From Nitrospinota bacterium (GTDB lineage Bacteria > JADFOP01), in assembly GCA_022562795.1 (NCBI GenBank), contig JADFOP010000002.1, positions 31,322-95,321 on the forward strand: a stretch of 64,000 nucleotides of DNA, given 5' to 3'. Numbering within the stretch: the first letter of the stretch is position 1; every line of letters begins with the position of its first letter. The notes beneath the pieces were generated by a model. The model saw nothing but the letters and a program-made list of their open reading frames with translations, made no database searches and had not been told where the DNA came from. Made by a program: the position numbers and the translations under genes. Positions 36,283 through 45,153 of the stretch are shown here, one piece after another.

Positions 36283-38040
36283 TCACGACGGGCTTTCCGC
36301 CCGACCCGTTTTTTCTGAGGGCCGAAGGGAGACGAGCTTCAGCTGAACGGTTTCTCGATCGTTCCACCGGTTGATCTGAGCCTCGTAGGCGAGATCGATC
36401 CTGGTCCCAGGGCGGAGGTCAATTTCGGGGAGCCTTCCGGAGGCCCCGAAGCCTATAACATCCATTTGCGCACTGCCGTCGCTGACGCCCATCTTGAGAT
36501 GTGTGCGGTCCTTTCCCACCCACCGGGGCTCACCGTGGATGGTTACGTCCCGTGTGGCGAAGGAGGGCGAGGGGTTCCCCGACCCGAAGGGCTCCAGGCC
36601 GTCGAGGGATCGGATCAGGTCGGTCGTCCAAATGTCCAAAGGCACTTCGGCATCGAGGAGCAATTCCGGCTCTAAGGCGTCGGGCTCGATCATGCTCGCC
36701 ACCGTCTGAGAGAACGCCTCCCTGAAGGCCTCGATGCCCTCGGAGGCGATGGTGCAACCTGCGGCGGCGCGGTGGCCCCCGAACTCTTCGAGCAAGCCGC
36801 TGCATCGGCTAAGAGCCTCGTATAGATTGAATCGGGGAATGGAGCGGCCACTGCCCTTTCCCACGTCGCCGTCAACGCTTATAAGGATGGTGGGACGCCA
36901 ATAGAGCTCGGCGAGCTTACTGGCCACGATCCCAATAACCCCTTGGTGCCAGGCCTCGCTGGCCAACACCAGAGCCGGCGGCAGCGGCCCACCCTCTTCG
37001 ACGAGGATGCGGGCCTCTTCGAAGACGGTCTGCTGAAGGGACTGTCGTCTGCGATTTTCCTGCTCGAGGCGGCGGGCTAGTTTGAGAGCCGCGTCCTGCT
37101 TTTGGGCCAGGAGCAGCTCGACACCAAGGGCCGCGTCCCCCAGCCTGCCGACGGCATTGAGCCGAGGCCCGAGGACGTAGCCCACATGCCCGGCGGTGAC
37201 GCGCTTGCCCTTAAGACCTGCGACCTGCTTGAGGGCGTGGAGGCCGGCCTTGCGAGTGGCGGAGAGCTCGTCCAGGCCGTGCTTGACCAGCAGGTGGTTC
37301 TCGCCCGTCAGTGGGACGACGTCCGCCACCGTCCCGAGGGCGAAGAGGTCTACGTGGCGTTTGAGATTGGGCGGTGTAGTGCCGAAAAAGCCCTCCTTAT
37401 GGAGGGCGCTACGCAACGCCGTCACCAGTTTGAAGGCGACGCCGACACCCGCCAGCCCTTTATAGGGATAGGGGCAGTCGGTGCGGTTGGGGTTGAGCAC
37501 GGCCACAGCGGGGGGCAAGGTAGGTGGTGGCTCATGGTGGTCGGTCACGATAGTGTCGGCCCCTCGCTCGGCGGCGTAGGCCACCTCATTGAAATTTCCA
37601 ATCCCCATATCAATTGTAACGATGAGGCTCGCACCCTCTTCGACCATCTCGTCGATGGCGGTGGTGTGCATCCCGTAGCCTTCGCTGAATCGGTTGGAGA
37701 GGCGGTAGGAGGGCTCTACACCGCACTCACGTAGGAAGGTGACGAGAAGGGCGGTTGCCGTCATTCCGTCTACGTCATAGTCCCCGTAGACGGCGATCCG
37801 CTCCCCGTCTTTGATGGCTCGGCAGAGCCGCTCGACGGCCCGGTCCATATCCCGCATATCGAACGGGTCGTGGAGGGCCTCCAGGGGAGCGTGAAGGAGG
37901 GCCTCGGCTTCGTCGGGGGTTTTCACCCCACGGGCGACTAGGCAGTGAGCCACAAGAGGTTGGATCGAGCAGGACGAAGCGAGCGCCTCTACCTCTTCTG
38001 GCGGCGCGTCCCTTACACTCCAGCGTTGAGGCATCGTCAT
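36283..38040 (-). CDS. recJ: Single-stranded-DNA-specific exonuclease RecJ
   Basis: 5'-3' ssDNA exonuclease of recombinational repair and mismatch repair. The 585 residues carry the DHH-phosphoesterase motifs: YGDYDVDGMTATALL, VTIDMGIGN, the signature IVTDHHEPPPTLP, then DHHA1 with FGGHRAAAGCTI and a C-terminal OB-like domain (VGKDRTHLKMGVSDG). The start overlaps the dacB stop (ATGA at 38037-38040), so the two are translationally coupled; an ATG at 38034 is also possible. Confidence 0.96.
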   Translation of the reverse strand: MTMPQRWSVRDAPPEEVEALASSCSIQPLVAHCLVARGVKTPDEAEALLHAPLEALHDPFDMRDMDRAVERLCRAIKDGERIAVYGDYDVDGMTATALLVTFLRECGVEPSYRLSNRFSEGYGMHTTAIDEMVEEGASLIVTIDMGIGNFNEVAYAAERGADTIVTDHHEPPPTLPPAVAVLNPNRTDCPYPYKGLAGVGVAFKLVTALRSALHKEGFFGTTPPNLKRHVDLFALGTVADVVPLTGENHLLVKHGLDELSATRKAGLHALKQVAGLKGKRVTAGHVGYVLGPRLNAVGRLGDAALGVELLLAQKQDAALKLARRLEQENRRRQSLQQTVFEEARILVEEGGPLPPALVLASEAWHQGVIGIVASKLAELYWRPTILISVDGDVGKGSGRSIPRFNLYEALSRCSGLLEEFGGHRAAAGCTIASEGIEAFREAFSQTVASMIEPDALEPELLLDAEVPLDIWTTDLIRSLDGLEPFGSGNPSPSFATRDVTIHGEPRWVGKDRTHLKMGVSDGSAQMDVIGFGASGRLPEIDLRPGTRIDLAYEAQINRWNDRETVQLKLVSLRPSEKTGRAESPS

Positions 38041-39491
38041 CGCGGCTTCGGCTCCTTGGCGGGGGATGTCACTAGGGCAAGCCCTACGGCGTCCTGGACC
38101 TTTTGCATTAGGGGTAGCCCGCAGGTCTTGTTGTTGATGATGATGGAGAAAGCCAGCTCTTCAGAGTCGGCTGCCACGCCGTATCCAGAAAGGGCGCTCA
38201 CACCGGCCAGGCTGCCCGTTTTGACACGGAGGCGCTGGACGGCCTGGGTCTCTGCGAGCCGCTCGTCCACCGAGCCGTCCATACCCATCACCGCAAGGGA
38301 GACGAGGTACTCGGGTCGGTAGCGAAAATCGCGCCACATGGCGGTGAGCACCGTGGTTATCTGGCGCGTGGTAAGACGGTTGGCCGGCGAGAGGCCAGAG
38401 CCGTCGCCCAAATGGTAGCTCCCCGGCGCGATATCGATGGAGCTCATGAAGTCTTGGACAACCGCAAGACCCTTGTCAAAGCTTCCCGGGGGGCCGTGGA
38501 CGGACGCCCCCATGGTCTTAAGCACCGATTCGGCGACGAAGTTGTTGCTCAGCTTATTCAGGTCCTGGGCGATCCGGCCAAACGGCTTGGACTCAAAGGT
38601 CAAGAGCTCGAGCGCGCCCTTAGGCACGCGGCCCTCCCGAAGCCTGCCCTTGACGGCGATCCCCTCTCGGCGGAGCACCTCGGAGAGCACGGTAGCCAGG
38701 TAGCGCCACGGATGGGTGATGCTCCGGTAGTGGGTGGCCCGCTCCTCATCGTACGGGATTGAGCCGCGGACCACGATGGTGTTGGATCGCTCTCCGCCCC
38801 GACGGTCGACGACGAGGTTTCGCGTGCTGCCGGCGCTACCGGTGGTGGCGCGATTGACCAGCTTCAGAAAGGCCGTCTCCGGGTCGAGGAAGACCCGGGC
38901 GGGCTGCCCCGGCGTCGGGCCGGGCTCGATGTGGACGGCTACGGCGTTGAAGTTGAGACTCGCCGGCGCTACGGGGGCGTAGAACGCGCGTGTGCTGGTG
39001 CGGCCTCCCCAGCTCGGGGCCCGCACCTCGTCATCGAAAAAGGACTCGTCTATGACGAGGTCTCCAGCGACCTCGCGTAGCCCCCTCTGACGCAAGGCAG
39101 AGGCGAGGAGCCAGAGCCTCTCGCTCACCAGCTCCGGGTCGCCAAAGCCCTTGAGGACGAGGTCGCCCTTGAGGATGCCCCCGGCCAGGGGCCCTGCGGC
39201 GTAGAGCTTGGTGGTAAAGCGGTAGTCGGACCCAAGGGTGCGAAGGGCCGCCGCCGTGGTCAGGAGCTTGACGTTGCTGGCGGGAATGAAGAGCCGGTCG
39301 GCCTGGTGGGCGGCCAGAGTGGCGCCGTCGCTGAGGCGAACCACGTGGACGCCGATGTCGGCTTTAGGCACACACGAAGAGGCCAGAGCGGCTTCAACGC
39401 GCCCCTGGAGGAGCGGGCCCGCCTTCGCTGGGCTCACCACCCCAAGGGCGATTGCCAAACCGACGGCGATGCAGGCGCCCCGCCGCCTCAT
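38037..39491 (-). CDS. dacB: D-alanyl-D-alanine carboxypeptidase/endopeptidase (PBP4, S13 family)
   Basis: Periplasmic low-molecular-weight penicillin-binding protein that trims or cleaves peptidoglycan cross-links. With the ATG at 39491 the 484 residues begin with a signal peptide ending near SPAKA. Catalytic motifs are SxxK in PASNVKLLTTAAA, SxN-equivalent LNKLSNNF, and KTG in RVKTGSLAGVSALSG; DGSGLSPAN is the S13 signature. A longer in-frame ATG at 39524 would mask the signal. The promoter at 39646-39674 lies upstream. Confidence 0.95.
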   Translation of the reverse strand: MRRRGACIAVGLAIALGVVSPAKAGPLLQGRVEAALASSCVPKADIGVHVVRLSDGATLAAHQADRLFIPASNVKLLTTAAALRTLGSDYRFTTKLYAAGPLAGGILKGDLVLKGFGDPELVSERLWLLASALRQRGLREVAGDLVIDESFFDDEVRAPSWGGRTSTRAFYAPVAPASLNFNAVAVHIEPGPTPGQPARVFLDPETAFLKLVNRATTGSAGSTRNLVVDRRGGERSNTIVVRGSIPYDEERATHYRSITHPWRYLATVLSEVLRREGIAVKGRLREGRVPKGALELLTFESKPFGRIAQDLNKLSNNFVAESVLKTMGASVHGPPGSFDKGLAVVQDFMSSIDIAPGSYHLGDGSGLSPANRLTTRQITTVLTAMWRDFRYRPEYLVSLAVMGMDGSVDERLAETQAVQRLRVKTGSLAGVSALSGYGVAADSEELAFSIIINNKTCGLPLMQKVQDAVGLALVTSPAKEPKPR

Positions 39492-39645
39492 GACCGTCTC
39501 GCGGGGGTAGCCACGACGAGGCAAGGCCCAAAGACCAGCATCTCGCCGTAGCTGTCGAACACGATATCTGGCCAGTCGAAAATCAGGTTGGGAAGCACTG
39601 AGTGGATGACCTCAAGACCGTGGTATTGGTCTTCGCCTACCGGCC

Positions 39646-39674
39646 ATGATAGCCAGCGCCTTAAGAACCGTCAA
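39646..39674 (-). promoter_or_regulatory. Promoter for dacB-recJ
   Basis: Minus strand TTGACG (39669-39674), 17 bases, TATCAT (39646-39651). It leaves a leader of ~150 bases before dacB. It faces away from the plus-strand promoter at 39695, with only 20 bases between the two -35 boxes. Confidence 0.6.
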
Positions 39675-39694
39675 GCCGAACAGGTTTCCTCATG

Positions 39695-39722
39695 TTGACT
39701 TTTCCTCCGGTCCGGGTACCAT
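39695..39722 (+). promoter_or_regulatory. Promoter for second peptide-transporter set
   Basis: TTGACT (39695-39700), 16 bases, TACCAT (39717-39722), about 40 bases before the ATG at 39762. The back-to-back arrangement with the dacB promoter could allow shared control. Confidence 0.5.
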
Positions 39723-39761
39723 AGGCGAGGAGGCGAAGCCGCCTTCTTCCAGAGGGCCAGC

Positions 39762-41336
39762 ATGACCTATACCCGTACTGCCACGCGAGGGCTGGCCATC
39801 GGCCTTGCGGTGGGCCTCGTCGTGGCCTGCGGCCGGTCCCCGATCGAACGCAAGCCCGGAACCATCATTGTCGGAGTCCAGGCAAATCCCACAATCCTCG
39901 ACCCCCGGCTTGCAATCGATGTCGCCAGCCTACATGTTATCCAGCTGGTCTATAACCGATTGATGAAAAAGGACCCCATCGGGAAGCTCGTCTGCGATCT
40001 CTGCACCCGCTGGGAGAGGCCCGACCCGAAAAGCTATCGGTTCCACCTCCACCGCGGGGTCCGGTTCCACGACGGAAGTGAGCTTACGGCCGAGGACGTC
40101 GTCTACACATTCCTCAGCGTCATGGACCCGGCTCTTCAATCGCCCCGGCGGGTGAGCTATGCGCCCGTCGAGTCCGTTCGGGCTTTAGACCGCTATACGG
40201 TCGAGTTCCGCCTAAAAGAGCTTTATGCGCCCTTTCTTCAGAATGCGGTCATGGCGATTGTGCCCAAGCACCACGCCGCCGGAAGACCCGAGGCAGTCCT
40301 CCGCGAGCCCATAGGGACCGGGCCCTTTCGGTTTATTAAGTGGGGGGCCGATGAGCACGTCCTCCTGGAGGCCTTCGGGGACTACTGGGAGGGTCGATCT
40401 AGGATCGAGCGGATTATTATCAAGGTCATCCCGGACCAGATGGTGAGGCTGCTGGAGCTGGAGCGGGGTGGCTTAGATCTCCTTATCAATCTGGTCCCGC
40501 CCGATTCTCTGCCCCGGCTGGAGCGGAATCCCGATCTGCGCATTTTGACGCGTCCCGGCTCCTCCTTTTCCTATATCGGCTTTAACCTGGAGGATGAGGT
40601 GCTGCGCCACCGGCGGGTGCGGCAGGCCATCGCCCACGCTATTGACCGGCGGGGAATTATCCTCTATATCCTGAGGGGATTAGCCGTCCCCGCCAGGGGC
40701 CTCCTGCCGTCTTCTCACTGGGCATTCGAGCCCGAAGTCCACACTTACGCTTATGACCCCGAGGAGGCCCGCCGGCTGCTCGACGAGGCCGGGCTTCCCG
40801 ACCCGCCGGGGGCGGAGCCCCGCTTCACCATCATCTACAAAACGAGCATGAACGAGGTGCGCCGCCGCATCGGGGAGGTCCTCCAGGCCCAGCTCGCAGA
40901 GGTTGGGATCCGGGTGCTTATTAAGAACTTTGAGTGGGGCACTTTCTACGCCGACATCCGTCGGGGCAACTTCCAGATGTATACCCTCACGTGGGTGGGC
41001 ATCACCGACCCCGACCATTATCACTATATCTTCCATTCCGCGAACATACCCCCCAGGGGCGCCAACCGCAACCGCTACCGCAACCCGGAGATTGACCGGC
41101 TGCTGGAGAAAGGCCGAGGCACGATGGAGCCAGAGGCCCGCCGGGCCGTCTACAGCCGCGTTCAGAAAATTCTGGCCGAGGACCTCCCTTACGTGCCATT
41201 GTGGCACGCCTCGAACGTGGCCGTAATGCGCAAGGAGCTTAAGGGATTCGTCCTCTACGCGAATCAGGACTTCTCGGGCCTCAAGGGGGCCTACCTCGAC
41301 CTGAAGTCATCGGCCCCCGCGACTGCCGGCCGATGA
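39762..41336 (+). CDS. Peptide-type ABC transporter substrate-binding lipoprotein
   Basis: 524-residue family 5 solute-binding protein. The signal ends in the lipobox VVAC (Cys ~25), so the mature protein is anchored in a membrane. Normal family blocks are present: GTIIVGVQANPTILDPRL, YRFHLHRGVRFHDGSELTAED, GTGPFRFIKW, SYIGFNLEDEVLRHRRVRQA. Unlike the 21.5 kb paralogue it has no large insert. It heads a three-gene set with two permeases. Substrate is unknown; peptides are the default. Confidence 0.93.
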   Translation: MTYTRTATRGLAIGLAVGLVVACGRSPIERKPGTIIVGVQANPTILDPRLAIDVASLHVIQLVYNRLMKKDPIGKLVCDLCTRWERPDPKSYRFHLHRGVRFHDGSELTAEDVVYTFLSVMDPALQSPRRVSYAPVESVRALDRYTVEFRLKELYAPFLQNAVMAIVPKHHAAGRPEAVLREPIGTGPFRFIKWGADEHVLLEAFGDYWEGRSRIERIIIKVIPDQMVRLLELERGGLDLLINLVPPDSLPRLERNPDLRILTRPGSSFSYIGFNLEDEVLRHRRVRQAIAHAIDRRGIILYILRGLAVPARGLLPSSHWAFEPEVHTYAYDPEEARRLLDEAGLPDPPGAEPRFTIIYKTSMNEVRRRIGEVLQAQLAEVGIRVLIKNFEWGTFYADIRRGNFQMYTLTWVGITDPDHYHYIFHSANIPPRGANRNRYRNPEIDRLLEKGRGTMEPEARRAVYSRVQKILAEDLPYVPLWHASNVAVMRKELKGFVLYANQDFSGLKGAYLDLKSSAPATAGR

Positions 41337-41350
41337 GGGGGGCATAGCCG

Positions 41351-42271
41351 GTGCGCCGCTACGTTCTTCGACGGATTGGCTTACTCGTCCCGGTCGTGCT
41401 CGGGGTCGTTACGGTGGTATTCCTCATCGTCCATCTCATTCCCGGCGACCCGGTAGAGATTATGCTGGGCGAGCAGGCCCTGGCGGTCGATAGGGAGGCG
41501 CTGCGTCATGAAATGGGCCTGGACAAGCCCATTCATCTGCAGTACGTGGCCTTCCTGAAGGGCCTGGTCCGCGGGGACCTCGGCCAGTCCCTACACACCA
41601 AACAGCCGGTGCTTACGAGCATCGCACGCCGCTTGCCCGCGACCATCGAGCTGGCGGCGGCCGCGATGGCAGTCGCCCTGCTGCTTGCGATTCCACTGGG
41701 GTTGCTCGCCGCCTACAAGAAGGACTCATTAGTCGATCAGGGCTCGATGGTCTTCGCCCTATTGGGCATCAGCATGCCGAATTTCTGGCTAGGTCCCCTT
41801 CTGATTATCGTCTTTTCCTTGAAGCTCGGCTGGTTTCCCGTCTCTGGCCGGGGGAGCCTGGCCCACGTAGTCCTTCCCGCCATCACGTTGGGGACCGCGA
41901 TGGCCGCCATTCTGACCCGGATGACCCGCGCCAGTATGCTGGATGTCATCCAGAGCGACTACATCACGACGGCGCGAGCCAAAGGAGTTCGCGAAAGCCT
42001 GGTGGTGCTCAAGCACGCCTTCCGAAACGCCCTCATTCCCGTGGTGACCATCGTTGGCCTCCAGATCGGCAGCCTGCTGGCCGGAAGCATCATCACAGAG
42101 ACCATCTTTGCCTGGCCGGGGATAGGCCGGCTCACAATCCAGGCGATCAACGCCCGCGACTACCCCCTCGTGCAAGGCTGCGTGCTTATTATCGCCCTGG
42201 GCTACGTGCTGGTCAATTTCGCCACCGACCTCCTTTACGGACTCATAGACCCGAGGATTCGGTATGAATAG
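41351..42271 (+). CDS. Peptide ABC transporter permease, DppB type (second set)
   Basis: 306 residues, GTG start, six helices. It begins RRYVLRRIGLLVPVVLGVVT and contains HLIPGDPVEIMLGEQA and the ATPase-docking loop DYITTARAKGVRESLVVLKHA. It is clearly paralogous to the 23.7 kb permease but not a recent duplicate. The stop overlaps the next gene by 8 bases, so the two permeases are co-translated. Confidence 0.94.
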   Translation: MRRYVLRRIGLLVPVVLGVVTVVFLIVHLIPGDPVEIMLGEQALAVDREALRHEMGLDKPIHLQYVAFLKGLVRGDLGQSLHTKQPVLTSIARRLPATIELAAAAMAVALLLAIPLGLLAAYKKDSLVDQGSMVFALLGISMPNFWLGPLLIIVFSLKLGWFPVSGRGSLAHVVLPAITLGTAMAAILTRMTRASMLDVIQSDYITTARAKGVRESLVVLKHAFRNALIPVVTIVGLQIGSLLAGSIITETIFAWPGIGRLTIQAINARDYPLVQGCVLIIALGYVLVNFATDLLYGLIDPRIRYE

Positions 42272-43100
42272 CCGCTTAGCCCGGTTCGTACGATCAACCC
42301 CCTTGGCCGCCCTGGGGCTCTTGATTCTCCTCGTCCTCGTCGTCGTGGCGATCTTCGCGCCCTATATCTCGCCCTACGACCCGACTGCGATCCGCCTGGC
42401 CGAGGGTCTTTCAGGCCCGTCCATCACACACCCCCTGGGCCAGGATAAGCTCGGCCGCGACATCCTGAGCCGCATAATCTACGGCGCCCGCATCTCGCTC
42501 TACGTGGGAGTGGCCACGGTCATGCTTTCGGCTTTTGTCGGGACTGTCGTGGGCGCCGTTTCCGGCTACGCCGGCGGAGTTGTGGATGAGGTCGTGATGC
42601 GGCTCATCGACATTCTGCTCGCCTTCCCCGGCATCTTGCTCGCCGTAGCCGTGATGGCGATCCTCGGCCCGAGCCTAAATAACATCGTCATCGCCCTGAC
42701 CGTGTTGGGCTGGGTCGGCTATGCCCGCCTGGTGAGGGGACAGGTCTTGGCGCTCAGGGAGTTTGAGTTCGTCCATGCCGCCCGGGCTCTTGGGGCCGAC
42801 GCCAGGCGCATCATCGCCCGCCACCTCGTTCCCAACGTCCTGGGGCTGGTCATCGTCCAGGCGACGTTCGGCATGGCGGGGGCCATAGTAGCTGAAGCGG
42901 GCCTATCCTTCTTGGGCTTGGGGACCCAGCCGCCGACGCCCTCCTGGGGCAGCATGCTCAACGACGGGCGGGAATTTTTGCTCACGACCCCCCATCTGAC
43001 CACCTTCCCCGGCCTTGCCATCATGACGGTGGTGCTCGGCCTCAACTTCTTGGGCGACGGGCTGCGGGACATTCTCGACCCAAAGAGCCGGGCGAGATAG
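42264..43100 (+). CDS. Peptide ABC transporter permease, DppC type (second set)
   Basis: 278 residues with the DppC pattern: an N-terminal helix, HPLGQDKLGRDILSRIIYGAR, the docking loop EFVHAARALGADARRIIARH, and the C-terminal LNFLGDGLRDILDPKSR. It partners the preceding permease. The set ends here against a convergent cytochrome gene, again without ATPase genes. Confidence 0.94.
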   Translation: MNSRLARFVRSTPLAALGLLILLVLVVVAIFAPYISPYDPTAIRLAEGLSGPSITHPLGQDKLGRDILSRIIYGARISLYVGVATVMLSAFVGTVVGAVSGYAGGVVDEVVMRLIDILLAFPGILLAVAVMAILGPSLNNIVIALTVLGWVGYARLVRGQVLALREFEFVHAARALGADARRIIARHLVPNVLGLVIVQATFGMAGAIVAEAGLSFLGLGTQPPTPSWGSMLNDGREFLLTTPHLTTFPGLAIMTVVLGLNFLGDGLRDILDPKSRAR

Positions 43101-43115
43101 TGAGGTATTCAGATC

Positions 43116-43511
43116 CTACTTAGCCGGAGGTGGCGCCGGGGGGGGCTTGGCCTTTTCCGAGAGAGGGGTCAGGCGGCCGTGAGGCCTGCGGGTCGTCCGT
43201 TTAACCCAGGAAATGGCCCACCCTTTGACCTGAATACCGTGGCAGATGCGACATTCCGTAGCTCCCAGGTAGGGCTCTTTCTCATACACGGTGGAGACGA
43301 GGACCAGGTGGGGGTCGGCTTTAAAGTCCTTGTGGCTGTGGCAGCTCGTGCAGTAGCCGGTTATGATTTTGTTGTTTTTCTCCGGAGTGAACTTGCCTGA
43401 GACCGCCCTCTCGATGGGGGTGCGGGAGCACGCCGTCAATGCCGCAAGGAGCATGACGGCAACGGCCCCCAGAAGGTGTATTGAAAGTGAGGAGCTACGG
43501 GGTTTGGTCAT
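43116..43511 (-). CDS. Small di-haem c-type cytochrome lipoprotein
   Basis: 131 residues from the ATG at 43511. The signal peptide ends at the lipobox LTAC, placing the mature protein on a membrane facing the periplasm. Two CXXCH haem sites are seen, CTSCH and CRICH, about 36 residues apart, and the tail is proline/lysine rich. An extra histidine in HSHKDFKADPH could be an axial ligand. The short chain resembles NapB-like or multihaem fragments but matches no family I can name. It would carry or pass electrons; its partner is not in the window. Confidence 0.7.
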   Translation of the reverse strand: MTKPRSSSLSIHLLGAVAVMLLAALTACSRTPIERAVSGKFTPEKNNKIITGYCTSCHSHKDFKADPHLVLVSTVYEKEPYLGATECRICHGIQVKGWAISWVKRTTRRPHGRLTPLSEKAKPPPAPPPAK

Positions 43512-43569
43512 GACGATTGTCGAATGATAGGGCGGCTTCGGGGGCATGTCAAGGGTTAGACGACCGCTC

Positions 43570-45153
43570 TTAGGGGCCGCTCTTCCCTCCCAACCTGCTC
43601 CCCTGCACTTTATACACTATCACGGGCAGCTCGGCTGAGGCGAGACCGGGCTGGTAGAAGCGGGCGACCTCCACGAGCGGCAGCTCCGCCGGCTCCGGCC
43701 CCCAGGCCCGCCGGTAGACTGTCCGGAAGACCTCCTCCGACGCCACGAGGAATCGCACCCCGTGGCGCTCGCAGTAGCTCCACAGCTTTCGACGCCGAAC
43801 CCATGGCAAAAGCTGGTTGTTCACCGAGCCGTCCAGGTCGATCGCCGTCCGTCCGCTCACGTAGCTTAAGATGCCCACGTTGAATCCCGCCAGCCGTGTG
43901 CCCGGCGGGGTATGTTGGGTCACCCACCGCGCCGCTTGCAGGGAGCTCGTCTGCCAGGGGTAGAGCCCCTCCTGCCAGCTTCGCCAGCCCACCCCGATGT
44001 AGAGGACCGCCACGGCCAAGAGCAGGGCGCGGACGGTCGCCCGCCCCCAGGGGCGGTCGGCCAGCAACGCCGCTCCGCACCCGAGGGTGACGGCGGTAAG
44101 CAGCACCACCGGAGCGAGTCGCCAGGGCCTCACAGTCCAGAAGACCGCCCCGTGGACGGCCAGGGTTGCCAGCAGCCCCACGGCCAACGGGCCCAGCATG
44201 AGAGCGATGGTCCTCGAGCGCTGCGGGTACTGCGTTCTCTGGTCCAACGCCCCGATCCCGACGATCAGCAGGGCCGCGATCGCGAGATACGAGAGCCCCG
44301 TGGCCCGAGGAAGGTCGTTAAAGAAGGTCTGGCGGAGGAGGCTTAGCCCCACGGCGGCCCACGGCCCCCACCCCGGGCCCGCCACGGCTTGGAAGTTTTG
44401 ATGCAGGACGGTGGGCGCCGCCCACACGCTCGCGGTGGCGGCTGGGCCGAAGGTCACCCAATTCCAGGCGGCCCAGGGCGCTACGACCAGGGAAGCGCTG
44501 AACGAAATCTTGTAGAGGGCGGCCACTCTCCCCCAGCCCCTATCGACGACGAAGACGGTCCCGAGGAGCGCGACCACAAAGCCGAGGTTGTCGAGGTTCG
44601 CCAGCACAGCCGCCCCGGCGGCCAGGCCGAGCAGCCAGCCACCCCCCGGAGGGCGGCGAACCAAGAGCAAGACGCAGGCGATCAGAAAAAGGAGGCCGGC
44701 GGCCGTCTCCAGTCCGTTGACGCTCAGGGCGACCGCCATGGGATTCCACCAGTAGGCGACCATCCCCACCAGGGCGGCGGTCCGGTTTCCGAAAGCTACA
44801 AGGAAGAGCCGATAGAGAACGAGGGCCGTTAGGCCGTCGAGGAGTACCCCCGCGGTGAGAACGCCGTGCAGGGTAAATGGGCTTTCGGGGCCGAGCAACG
44901 TAGTCAGCCCCGCCACCGCGCCCATCCACAGTGGGTGGAAGCCGTTGGTGGGGGCAAGCGTATCGAAGGTCGGCCCCAACCCCTCGACCAGGTGGCGGCC
45001 TATTGTGAGGTAATGGAACGCGGCGTCGGGGAGCACCTTGGAGATGAGGATAGGCAGAGGTTTCCAGGCGACGGCTAGCCGGACAAGCAGGCCAAGGACG
45101 AAGGCGCCCAGGGCGAGCAAGCGATGTCCGCCGGTAGCTGGAGGAAGCCTCAC
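43570..45153 (-). CDS. Polytopic membrane protein, GT-C glycosyltransferase-like
   Basis: 527 residues with about 11-12 hydrophobic helices and a soluble C-terminal part of ~120 residues. An early loop after helix one, KVLPDAAFHYLTIGRHLVEG, followed by TNGFHPLWMG, resembles the acidic first loop of GT-C enzymes such as ArnT/PMT that use lipid-linked sugars. No direct assignment is possible. The GTG start overlaps the thiDN stop (GTGA, 45150-45153), so it is translationally coupled to a thiamine gene without obvious reason. Confidence 0.6.
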   Translation of the reverse strand: MRLPPATGGHRLLALGAFVLGLLVRLAVAWKPLPILISKVLPDAAFHYLTIGRHLVEGLGPTFDTLAPTNGFHPLWMGAVAGLTTLLGPESPFTLHGVLTAGVLLDGLTALVLYRLFLVAFGNRTAALVGMVAYWWNPMAVALSVNGLETAAGLLFLIACVLLLVRRPPGGGWLLGLAAGAAVLANLDNLGFVVALLGTVFVVDRGWGRVAALYKISFSASLVVAPWAAWNWVTFGPAATASVWAAPTVLHQNFQAVAGPGWGPWAAVGLSLLRQTFFNDLPRATGLSYLAIAALLIVGIGALDQRTQYPQRSRTIALMLGPLAVGLLATLAVHGAVFWTVRPWRLAPVVLLTAVTLGCGAALLADRPWGRATVRALLLAVAVLYIGVGWRSWQEGLYPWQTSSLQAARWVTQHTPPGTRLAGFNVGILSYVSGRTAIDLDGSVNNQLLPWVRRRKLWSYCERHGVRFLVASEEVFRTVYRRAWGPEPAELPLVEVARFYQPGLASAELPVIVYKVQGSRLGGKSGP

